This document shows, in pieces, positions 1-6,700 of a stretch of DNA of 23,418 nt; position 1 is the stretch's first letter; the number at the start of each line of letters is the position of its first letter. The stretch is from HGM10836 sp964430375 (GTDB lineage Bacteria > Bacillota_I > Bacilli_A > RF39 > UBA660), in contig CAYSEZ010000008.1 in assembly GCA_964430375.1 (NCBI GenBank), forward strand, positions 1 to 23,418, read 5' to 3'. The position numbers were made by a program, and so were the translations under genes. The notes below the pieces were generated by a model. The model worked only from the letters and a program-made list of their open reading frames with translations, searched no databases and was not told the origin of the DNA.

Positions 1-28
1 TTTAGTTAATCCGTGTGTGTTGAAGTAT

Positions 29-56
29 TTGCTTTTTTTGAAAAATCTGTTATAAT
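29..56 (+). promoter_or_regulatory. sigma-A-type promoter for the first gene pair
   Basis: The -10 box TATAAT (51-56) is preceded by TG and one base, which makes it an extended -10. A weak -35, TTGCTT (29-34), lies 16 bases upstream. It precedes a GAGGAG ribosome binding site at 69-74. It probably drives the unknown gene and pduL together, as there is no convincing promoter between them. Confidence 0.6.
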
Positions 57-82
57 ATGTACTAAGTTGAGGAGTGATTGTT

Positions 83-745
83 TTGAAAAAAGATAATTAT
101 ATATATGAAAAAATAGAAACTTTTGATATGGATGGATTAAATGAAAATGTAAAGAGCCTTTTAAATTATTCTGGGCTATGTTTTAGTTATATGTTACAAG
201 AAATGAATGATGGAATAAGCAATATTACTTTGTGCTTGCCTGATATTTTAATAGAGAAAAAAACAATTGAAGGAGAAGTATATAGTTATACTGATAATAA
301 GTTTAGAAATAAGATTATTATTGAAAAAAAATATTATTTTCCTGTTAAAGCTAAGAAAGAATTTCTTAACAAATTAAAAAGTTTTTGTAAAGATAATTAT
401 GTAGTAAAAGGAATTTATAGTTATAATGATGTTGAAAATGTTAAATTATCTTCGTATTCTAGTCTTAATGATAATGTAAGTAGTGCACATTTTATTGATT
501 TAACGGTTTATACTAAAAAGAAGTTTAGAGATTGTTTTATTAATGAATTAAATGAATTGCAAAAAGTATATGATGAAACTTTGAAGGGCTATTTAGATGG
601 AACTTTAAATTTAAGCGTTGATATTGATGAATTATATAATAATGAATTATCTAGATTGCTTGATTTTTATGATGAACTAGATGATAAAAATGAGATATTA
701 GATTCTATGAATATTAAACCTAAAACTTATGTTAGAAAATGCTAG
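83..745 (+). CDS. hypothetical protein, 220 residues
   Basis: I do not recognise this protein. The start chosen is TTG at 83, eight bases after GAGGAG (69-74); an in-frame GTG at 74 overlaps that ribosome binding site and is unlikely. The product has no signal peptide or membrane segment. It is rich in Asn, Asp, Lys and Tyr, with a basic middle part and an acidic, probably helical C-terminal third (about residues 150-205, many Asp/Glu/Leu). It looks like a cytosolic, mixed alpha/beta protein. The next gene, pduL, starts 43 bases after the stop without a clear promoter, so the two are probably co-transcribed. That suggests, but does not show, a link to acyl-phosphate metabolism. Confidence 0.75.
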   Translation: MKKDNYIYEKIETFDMDGLNENVKSLLNYSGLCFSYMLQEMNDGISNITLCLPDILIEKKTIEGEVYSYTDNKFRNKIIIEKKYYFPVKAKKEFLNKLKSFCKDNYVVKGIYSYNDVENVKLSSYSSLNDNVSSAHFIDLTVYTKKKFRDCFINELNELQKVYDETLKGYLDGTLNLSVDIDELYNNELSRLLDFYDELDDKNEILDSMNIKPKTYVRKC

Positions 746-787
746 AAAAAATTAGAAAATAATTGTATACTTAAATAGGTGATTAAA

Positions 788-1348
788 GTGAAGGTACAAG
801 TTGGAATATCTAATAGGCATGTTCATTTAACAGAAGAAGATTATAAAATTCTTTTTGGAGATCAAGAATTAATTAAAAGAAATGATTTGGTTCAACCTAA
901 TTGTTTTGCTAGTACTAGTACTGTTAAGATAATTGGCTCGAAAGGTTTTATTGATAATGTTCGTGTTTTAGGACCTTTTAGGTTGTATACTCAAGTTGAG
1001 GTTTCAAATACTGATACTTATAAGCTTGGTATAAAAAAAGTGGTTAGAAATTCTGGAGATTTAGAGGATGCAGAAGTATTGACAATTGAAGGTCCAAAAG
1101 GTAGTATTATTAGAAAGTGCGCAATTATTGCTACTAGACATATTCATATAAATTCTAGTGATATAAAAAAATATAATTTAGATGAAACTAAATTATATAA
1201 GGTAAAGATTGATACTGAAAAAGGCGCTATATTAGATAATGTTTATTTAAAAGCAAGTTCAGATGCTGTTTTAGAACTTCATTTGGATACTGATGATGCA
1301 AATGGATGTTTATTGAATGGAAAAGATGAAGTAGAGTTAATTTTATAA
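788..1348 (+). CDS. pduL: PduL-type phosphate acyltransferase (phosphotransacylase)
   Basis: The enzyme interconverts acyl-CoA plus phosphate and acyl-phosphate plus CoA. In bacteria lacking classical Pta it can make acetyl-phosphate for acetate kinase and ATP. The family signatures are visible: GISNRHVHL near the N-terminus (His11 and His13), the internal repeat ATRHIHI (His118, His120), and LHLDTDDANG near residue 164 (His165). These histidines are the known zinc-site region of the fold. The start is GTG at 788, placed behind AGGTG (777-781); an in-frame GTG at 779 overlaps that site. The 186-residue protein starts almost directly at the catalytic domain. It therefore lacks the N-terminal encapsulation peptide of microcompartment PduL, and no shell genes are nearby. 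A cytosolic Pta role is the likely reading. Confidence 0.9.
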   Translation: MKVQVGISNRHVHLTEEDYKILFGDQELIKRNDLVQPNCFASTSTVKIIGSKGFIDNVRVLGPFRLYTQVEVSNTDTYKLGIKKVVRNSGDLEDAEVLTIEGPKGSIIRKCAIIATRHIHINSSDIKKYNLDETKLYKVKIDTEKGAILDNVYLKASSDAVLELHLDTDDANGCLLNGKDEVELIL

Positions 1349-1350
1349 TT

Positions 1351-1512
1351 CTATTTCTTTTTTTTATAGTTTTCTAGTTTATATAGTGTATTATCATCTA
1401 GATTCATATATTCTTCGTAACTTATGTTTAAATCATATAGTTCTTCTTCTTTTAAAAATCCAATATTGCTTAAGATATAGTTAGAGTATTCTTCATAGTA
1501 TTTTTCATTCAT
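1351..1512 (-). CDS. small ORF overlapping the end of the PBP gene, 53 residues
   Basis: An ATG at 1512-1510 opens a 53-codon frame ending in TAG at 1353-1351. It overlaps the last codons of the upstream PBP gene by eight bases in another frame (AATGAATGA junction). It has a good ribosome binding site, GGAGATGAT, six or fewer bases ahead, lying within the final PBP codons. The product begins MNEKYYEEYSNYILS and ends in a Lys-rich tail. It is unusually rich in Tyr, Glu, Asn and Leu, has no membrane segment, and is probably helical. The coupled arrangement argues for a real small protein expressed with the PBP. Function is unknown, and I recognise no family. Confidence 0.6.
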   Translation of the reverse strand: MNEKYYEEYSNYILSNIGFLKEEELYDLNISYEEYMNLDDNTLYKLENYKKKK

Positions 1513-3487
1513 TAAGATCATCTCCATAATTTATATAGTTATTTATTTTGGGTTCTGTACCGTTTATGTAGTACATAATTTTTTTCTTTTTACTTGTAGA
1601 ATTTGCTATTTGTCCGTCTATTGGGTTTACTAGTACGGCAGAAACATCGTTTGGAATATCATACCAGGTACTTTCTTTATCTTTTAAATATTCTTCTATT
1701 GCTGTAGCCCAAGACATTTTGTTTGAACTAACAATATTATTAGTTATTTTGGAATTGTCGTCATATCCTGCCCAGGTTGCTAGTACTATTTCTGGTGTAT
1801 ATCCTATTACCCATGCATCAGTATCTGTGCTTCCACTTTTTATTGCATATTTGTTTGTTAATTTTGAGATAATTGACATACAAGTAGGGTTTGCATAGTC
1901 GATTAAATTGCTATCATAGGTTCCTGTTAAAAGTTCATTAATTATAAAGGCGTATGATGAATCTAATATTATTTCCCCTTTTTCATAATCATAGGAGTAT
2001 AAAGTATTTCCGTTGATGTCTTCGACTTTATTGATGAAATGGGGTGTAACTTTGGTGCCTAGATTTGCAAGGGATGCATATGCAGCGGTTAATTCTAATA
2101 TATTCGTTTCGTAAGTACCTAGAGGTAAACTTGGTACTGCTTCAAGTTCTGAAGTAATTCCAACTTTTCTTAAGATATTTACTAGTTCTTCTTCGCCTAG
2201 AAAGAGGTGTGTTTTTACTGCATAGATGTTGTCTGAATAGGCAATAGCAAGTGCAAGTGATATTTCTTTGTTTCCATAAACTCCTCCTGAATTTTTGGGT
2301 GAATAGTTTTTGTCTCCAGAGAAATGAAATGTTGTTTCCTGGCTTAGAAATGTTGTAGATGATGTAAAACCAGATTCTAAAGCTTTATAATAAAGGAATG
2401 GTTTTATTGTTGATCCTGGTTGTCTTAAGGAATTTAATGCTCTGTTGTACTCTGATGTGTTGTAATTAGTTCCTCCGATAAGTCCAATTATTTCTCCAGT
2501 TTTGGAGTTCATCATTACTTTAGCGGTTTGCACTTCTTCATTTATTTGATTATCTTTTATTGAGTTTTCAAGAGATGTTTGAGCATTTATATCTAATGAT
2601 GTATAAATTTTAAGACCTCCAGTTTCTAGATAACTTTTTGGAATTGTTTCAATTTTATTTAATTCTTCCATAACAGCATCTTGATAATACATTAATGAAG
2701 TAAGATTTAGATTATCTTTTATACCATAAAATGTAAGTTCTTCATTTATTGCGTTTTCCATTTCTTCTTTGCTTATATATTTGTTATTATACATTCTTTC
2801 TAGTACTATTTTTTGTCTTTTTTTGGCGACTTCATAATTATTAATTGGAGAATAATTACTTGGAGAGTTGGGGATTCCTGCTAGGATGGAAGCTTCTGCT
2901 AAAGTTAAGTCTTTTACGTCTTTGTTAAAATAAAATTTTGAGGCATTTGAAATTCCATATATACCGTGTCCATAGTTTATGGTGTTTAAATATCCTTCTA
3001 GTATTTCATCTTTACTATAATGAGTTTCTAATTCAAAAGTGAGCCACATTTCTTTCCATTTTCTTTTCCATGTTTTATCAAAATCGAGAAATAGATTTCT
3101 TGCATATTGTTGTGTTATTGTTGATGCTCCTTGAACTATTTCTCCGGCTTTTATGTTTTCAAAAATAGCTTTTATTATTCTAAAATAGTCAAAACCAGTA
3201 TGCTTGTAAAAATTTTTATCTTCGACTGATATAGTTGCATTGATTGCTAAAGTGCTAATATCCTCTAGTGATGACCATTCTTTGTTTTCATTACCACAAA
3301 AGATTAGGTTATTATCTTTATCATATAAGTAAAATACATTAGCACTTTTTATATCTATTTTTGGAGTTATAATTGAATATAGATATCCTATTAAGTTAAT
3401 AATAATAAATATTCCTATTAATATTCCAAATGTAATACTAGTTATTTTTGTAATTTTTTTTAATATTTTTTTAGTTTTCTTTTTCAT
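1505..3487 (-). CDS. class A penicillin-binding protein (bifunctional transglycosylase/transpeptidase)
   Basis: This membrane-anchored enzyme polymerises lipid II into glycan chains and cross-links the peptides on the outer face of the membrane. The start used is the ATG at 3487, behind AGGTG; an upstream in-frame ATG at 3505 overlaps that site. In this 660-residue numbering there is a basic N-terminus, one membrane helix (about 16-40), and a GT51 domain with EDKNFYKHTG (catalytic Glu89), GASTITQQ and EGYLN (Glu164). The transpeptidase domain has STIK (nucleophile Ser359), SDN (418-420) and KSGS (550-553), where KTG is commoner. All catalytic motifs are intact. The C-terminus is short, with no PASTA repeats. 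It lies divergent to ftsE and shares its transcript with the small overlapping ORF. Symbols such as ponA or pbpF cannot be separated from sequence alone. Confidence 0.95.
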   Translation of the reverse strand: MKKKTKKILKKITKITSITFGILIGIFIIINLIGYLYSIITPKIDIKSANVFYLYDKDNNLIFCGNENKEWSSLEDISTLAINATISVEDKNFYKHTGFDYFRIIKAIFENIKAGEIVQGASTITQQYARNLFLDFDKTWKRKWKEMWLTFELETHYSKDEILEGYLNTINYGHGIYGISNASKFYFNKDVKDLTLAEASILAGIPNSPSNYSPINNYEVAKKRQKIVLERMYNNKYISKEEMENAINEELTFYGIKDNLNLTSLMYYQDAVMEELNKIETIPKSYLETGGLKIYTSLDINAQTSLENSIKDNQINEEVQTAKVMMNSKTGEIIGLIGGTNYNTSEYNRALNSLRQPGSTIKPFLYYKALESGFTSSTTFLSQETTFHFSGDKNYSPKNSGGVYGNKEISLALAIAYSDNIYAVKTHLFLGEEELVNILRKVGITSELEAVPSLPLGTYETNILELTAAYASLANLGTKVTPHFINKVEDINGNTLYSYDYEKGEIILDSSYAFIINELLTGTYDSNLIDYANPTCMSIISKLTNKYAIKSGSTDTDAWVIGYTPEIVLATWAGYDDNSKITNNIVSSNKMSWATAIEEYLKDKESTWYDIPNDVSAVLVNPIDGQIANSTSKKKKIMYYINGTEPKINNYINYGDDLNE

Positions 3488-3629
3488 TTTAACACCTATT
3501 TTCATATATTAGTATTTCTTAAAATAGTAAAAATATGTGTATATATTGTTTAATATTTTTTAAGTTTTAATTAGTTATATGTAAATGAATTAAAATTTTA
3601 TGTTTTTTGTATCTTAAATTAGTAAAAAA

Positions 3630-3638
3630 TGTTATAAT
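3630..3638 (+). promoter_or_regulatory. extended -10 promoter of the ftsEX operon
   Basis: TGTTATAAT is a perfect extended -10 box (TG, one base, TATAAT at 3633-3638). No good -35 is visible at normal spacing, which is usual for extended -10 promoters. It lies 26 bases before the TTG start of ftsE. Confidence 0.55.
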
Positions 3639-3664
3639 GATATTACAAGGGAGAGTGTTGTCAT

Positions 3665-4354
3665 TTGGAAATAATAAGTATGAAAAATGTTTTTAAAACA
3701 TATTCCAATGGAGTAGGTGCAATATATGACCTTAGTTTATCTATAAAAAAAGGCGAATTTGTCTTTATTATTGGAGGATCAGGATCTGGTAAAAGTACTT
3801 TAATAAAGATGTTATATAGGGAAGAAAAACCAACTCGTGGTGAAATTATATTAGGCGGGGTTAATGTTGCTAAACTTCGTAATTCAAAAGTTTATAAATT
3901 AAGAAGAAAAATAGGAGTTGTTTTTCAGGATTATAAGTTATTACCAAAACTTACTGTTTATGAAAATGTTGCTTTTGCTTTAGAGGTAACTGGGACAGAT
4001 AATAAAGAAATAAGAAAAAGAGTAGTTGAAGTTTTGGAAATGGTTGGTTTAAAACATAAGTTAAAAGAATATCCTGATAATTTATCAGGTGGAGAACAAC
4101 AAAGGGTTGCTATAGCACGTGCTATTGTAAATAAACCTTCTATTTTGATATGTGATGAACCTACTGGTAATTTGGATCCTAAAATAAGTATGGAAATTAT
4201 GGATATTTTAAATTCTATTAATAAGGAACTTGGTACTACAATATTAATGGTTACTCATGATATTGATATTGTAAGTAGTATGAAAAAAAGAGTACTTGTT
4301 TTAAAAGAAGGAAGGCTTGATGCTGATTATGAAGAAGGGAGGTTTAAAGGATAG
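3665..4354 (+). CDS. ftsE: cell division ATP-binding protein FtsE
   Basis: This is the cytosolic ATPase of the FtsEX complex, which uses ATP to switch on a peptidoglycan hydrolase outside the cell rather than to transport a substrate. The 229 residues carry Walker A GGSGSGKS (37-44), Q-loop Gln88 in VFQDYKLLP, ABC signature LSGGEQQ (140-146), Walker B ILICDEP (160-166) and H-loop His198. The sequence VFQDYKLLPKLTVYENV is typical of FtsE as opposed to LolD-like ATPases. The start is TTG at 3665 with GGGAG nine bases ahead; an internal ATG at 3680 is a weaker choice. ftsX follows two bases after the stop. Confidence 0.96.
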   Translation: MEIISMKNVFKTYSNGVGAIYDLSLSIKKGEFVFIIGGSGSGKSTLIKMLYREEKPTRGEIILGGVNVAKLRNSKVYKLRRKIGVVFQDYKLLPKLTVYENVAFALEVTGTDNKEIRKRVVEVLEMVGLKHKLKEYPDNLSGGEQQRVAIARAIVNKPSILICDEPTGNLDPKISMEIMDILNSINKELGTTILMVTHDIDIVSSMKKRVLVLKEGRLDADYEEGRFKG

Positions 4355-4356
4355 TT

Positions 4357-5250
4357 ATGTTTAGAACTTTTTTTAGAAGTGTAAGAGATGCTTTTAAGAG
4401 TGTTGGAAGAAATTTTAGTTTATCACTTGCTTCAATATCTTGTATTACTATAACTCTTGTTATAATTGCTGTTTCTCTTCTTGTGTCTTTTAATGTTAGA
4501 AATTTTACTAAAGAAATTGAGTCTGATGTTACTATTGTTGTTTTTTTGGAATCTGATATTACTGTAGAAAATAAAGATGCATTTGAGAGCAAATTAAAAT
4601 CTTTAGATAATGTAGAAACATATACATATAAGTCTAAAAGTGAAGTAACTGAAGATATGAAAGATGAAAATGAAACTTTTGCAGATATTTTATCTGATTG
4701 GGATGATACTGAAAATCCATTAAAAGATACTTATACTATTAAGGTAATGGATGTTAATAAGATAAGTAAAACTGCGAAAGAAATTAAAAATATTGATGGA
4801 GTTAGTACTGTTCAATATGGAGAAGGATTAGTTGAGAAGTTAGTTGGTGCTTTTTCTGCGATAGAGAAAATTACTTTTGTTGCTGCACTTGCATTAATAA
4901 TTGTTACTATTTTCTTAATTATTAATACTATTAAACTTACTATTTTTTCAAGAAAAAGAGAGATATCTATTATGAGACTTGTTGGTGCAAGCAATTATAG
5001 AATTAGACTTCCTTTTGTAATAGAAGGTATTATTTTAGGACTTATTGGTTCTGTTATTCCAATTCTTATTACTATATATGGTTATTCATTCTTGTTTGAT
5101 AAATTTGGTGGTAAAGTGGTATCTCCAATTATTAAGTTAGTTGATCCTATGCCTTTTGTTTTCTATATATCAATTGTTATTGCAGTAGTTGGTGCAATTG
5201 TTGGTATGATAGGTAGTAGCAGAGCTGTAAGGAGGTATATTAAGATATGA
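4357..5250 (+). CDS. ftsX: cell division permease-like protein FtsX
   Basis: FtsX is the membrane subunit that couples FtsE ATP hydrolysis to an extracellular hydrolase. The 297-residue protein has the expected plan: a short cytosolic N-terminus, helix 1 (about 22-46), an extracellular domain (47-170), then helices 2 (172-196), 3 (220-246) and 4 (266-287). The cytoplasmic loop after helix 2, with KREISIMRLVGAS (200-212), is a conserved FtsX/MacB-type element that contacts the ATPase. The extracellular domain is acidic and would contact the coiled coil of the next gene's product. The stop TGA overlaps the next start in ATGATGA, consistent with translational coupling. Confidence 0.95.
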   Translation: MFRTFFRSVRDAFKSVGRNFSLSLASISCITITLVIIAVSLLVSFNVRNFTKEIESDVTIVVFLESDITVENKDAFESKLKSLDNVETYTYKSKSEVTEDMKDENETFADILSDWDDTENPLKDTYTIKVMDVNKISKTAKEIKNIDGVSTVQYGEGLVEKLVGAFSAIEKITFVAALALIIVTIFLIINTIKLTIFSRKREISIMRLVGASNYRIRLPFVIEGIILGLIGSVIPILITIYGYSFLFDKFGGKVVSPIIKLVDPMPFVFYISIVIAVVGAIVGMIGSSRAVRRYIKI

Positions 5251-6449
5251 TGAAGAAGTTGTTGTCTGTTTTGCTTTTAATATCTTTTTCATTTACTTTT
5301 ATTCCTTATGGAGTAAGTGCTAAAACTATTAAAGATTATAGAAATGAACTTGCAGAGTTAAAGAAAGAAAAAGAAGAGGCTGAAAAAAATAAAGAAGAGA
5401 TAGAAAAAAAGATAGAGGAAGTAAATAAAGAAGTAGATAAGATTGCTGCGGATATTGAAACTAAAACTAAAGAGAAAAAAGAAACTGAAGAAGAAATAGA
5501 AGAATTAGAAGAAGAAATAGAAAAAAAGAATGAACAGATTAAGGAATTAGTTAGTTTTTATCAAATATCTAATAGTGAAAACTTTTATTTAAAATATATT
5601 TTTGGTGCAGATAGTTTTACTGATTTTATATATCGTTTTTCAGTTGTTGAACAGTTAACTGAAAGAAGCGATGAATTAGTAGATGAAATGAATGATTTAG
5701 TTAGTGAAAATGAAGAAAAAGTTAAAAAATTAGATAAAGAAAAAGAAGAATTAAAAGAGTTAAATGCTAAGGCTCGTGAGAAACTTAGTACTTATGCTAA
5801 TGAGGAGAGTAAGTATAATGAAACTTCAATGGATATGGATACTCAAATAAGAAAAGTTGAGGAAAAAATTCAATATTATTTGGATCAAGGTTGTTCTGAA
5901 AATGAAAATTTAAGTTCTTGTATGACTTCAATACCATATGATTATGGATTTGATAGACCTGTAAAATCTGGGTATATTAATGATGAATTTGGTATGAGGC
6001 TACATCCGGTATATAAGACTTGGAAAAACCATAATGGTATAGATATTGGTGGAAATAAAGAGGGAACACCGGTGTATGCTGCAGCAGCAGGCAAGGTTGT
6101 TGATGTTACTCATAAGTATTATTGTGGTGGTAATATAGTTACAATCAATCATATTATTGATGGTAAAAATTATACTACTAGATATTGGCATTTACTTAAA
6201 ACTACTGTATCAGAAGGTGATATAGTGGAAAAAGGTGATCAAATTGGTCAAGTTGGTGGGGGTTCTACTTCATATCTAAATGGTGGATACGATCAATGTA
6301 CAACAGGAACACATCTTCACTTTGAAATGGCTAATGGACATTTTTATGGAACTGGAAATGGTAGTTATTCTAGTTGGAGTACTTATTTAACTAAAGTATT
6401 TGACCCTAGGGAAATGGTATATTTTCCAGCATATGGAGTTAGATGGTAA
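5247..6449 (+). CDS. secreted coiled-coil M23 (LytM-type) peptidoglycan hydrolase, FtsEX partner
   Basis: This is the likely hydrolase switched on by FtsEX during division or elongation. The 400-residue product has a signal peptide with a predicted cut after GVSA (residue 25), a long Glu/Lys-rich coiled coil (28-105), a hinge FGADSFTDFIYR (119-130) like that of the CwlO/PcsB/EnvC coiled-coil proteins, and a second coiled coil (133-212). A C-terminal M23 metalloprotease domain (about 235-395) follows. The zinc and catalytic residues look intact: His262 and Asp266 in NHNGIDIGG, His315 in YWHLL, and His356 and His358 in THLHFE. Four cysteines (216, 225, 293, 351) could form extracellular disulfides. 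Known Gram-positive FtsEX partners usually end in NlpC/P60 or CHAP domains, so an active M23 is notable. The start overlaps the ftsX stop; ATG at 5247 or 5250 is possible. Confidence 0.92.
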   Translation: MMKKLLSVLLLISFSFTFIPYGVSAKTIKDYRNELAELKKEKEEAEKNKEEIEKKIEEVNKEVDKIAADIETKTKEKKETEEEIEELEEEIEKKNEQIKELVSFYQISNSENFYLKYIFGADSFTDFIYRFSVVEQLTERSDELVDEMNDLVSENEEKVKKLDKEKEELKELNAKAREKLSTYANEESKYNETSMDMDTQIRKVEEKIQYYLDQGCSENENLSSCMTSIPYDYGFDRPVKSGYINDEFGMRLHPVYKTWKNHNGIDIGGNKEGTPVYAAAAGKVVDVTHKYYCGGNIVTINHIIDGKNYTTRYWHLLKTTVSEGDIVEKGDQIGQVGGGSTSYLNGGYDQCTTGTHLHFEMANGHFYGTGNGSYSSWSTYLTKVFDPREMVYFPAYGVRW

Positions 6450-6511
6450 AACAGGTATTATACAATCTCGTTTTTTAGGTGAATATTATATTTATTAGTT
6501 ATATTTTTAAA

Positions 6512-6517
6512 TATAAT
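6512..6517 (+). promoter_or_regulatory. possible -10 box before the 37-residue membrane peptide
   Basis: TATAAT at 6512-6517 lies just before GAGGAGA (6523-6529). No clear -35 is visible, and the leader would be very short, so this site may be chance in AT-rich DNA. Read-through from the ftsEX operon is the alternative. Confidence 0.25.
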
Positions 6518-6537
6518 ATATTGAGGAGATTGATAAT

Positions 6538-6651
6538 ATGTATGGATATTATAATAATCAAGGTGAAAATTACTGGATATGGCTTATTGTTTTAATTGTT
6601 ATATTTTTCTTTTTCTTTGGTGGTAACAGAAGTAAAGGAAGTTGTAACTAA
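6538..6651 (+). CDS. small single-helix membrane protein, 37 residues
   Basis: This short frame has a strong ribosome binding site, GAGGAGA (6523-6529), eight bases before ATG. The product has a polar aromatic N-terminus (MYGYYNNQGENYW), a hydrophobic run of Ile, Leu, Val and Phe (about residues 14-27), and a basic tail ending SKGSCN. It closely precedes a clean intrinsic terminator. The plan of an aromatic/Gly start plus one short helix recalls tiny YjcZ-like membrane proteins of Bacillota, but the likeness is loose and I would not assign the family. It probably inserts in the membrane. It may be made with the cell-wall operon upstream. Confidence 0.65.
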   Translation: MYGYYNNQGENYWIWLIVLIVIFFFFFGGNRSKGSCN

Positions 6652-6659
6652 TATTTGTT

Positions 6660-6683
6660 AAAGATACTTTTTGTATCTTTTTT
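6660..6683 (+). terminator. intrinsic terminator after the ftsEX unit
   Basis: AAAGATAC (6660-6667) pairs perfectly with GTATCTTT (6673-6680) around a five-T loop. It is followed by more T residues, giving an uninterrupted run TTTTTT at 6678-6683. It separates the rightward operon from the leftward pseudogene and may work in both directions. Confidence 0.75.
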
Positions 6684-6700
6684 GTTTGATTTATTATTTA

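Noticed and set aside
766..771. TATACT as a separate promoter for pduL
   Set aside because: No -35 at a workable distance, and transcription would start at or inside the ribosome binding site; co-transcription with the upstream gene is simpler.
4344..4592. Leftward open frame opposite ftsX
   Set aside because: It has no ribosome binding site and lies wholly over the conserved ftsX coding sequence; a shadow frame. The same applies to other antisense frames over ftsX, the M23 gene, the HD gene and valS.
5340..5540. Repetitive GAA/AAA-rich DNA that looks like a low-complexity repeat
   Set aside because: It is simply the coding sequence of the Glu/Lys-rich coiled coil of the M23 hydrolase.
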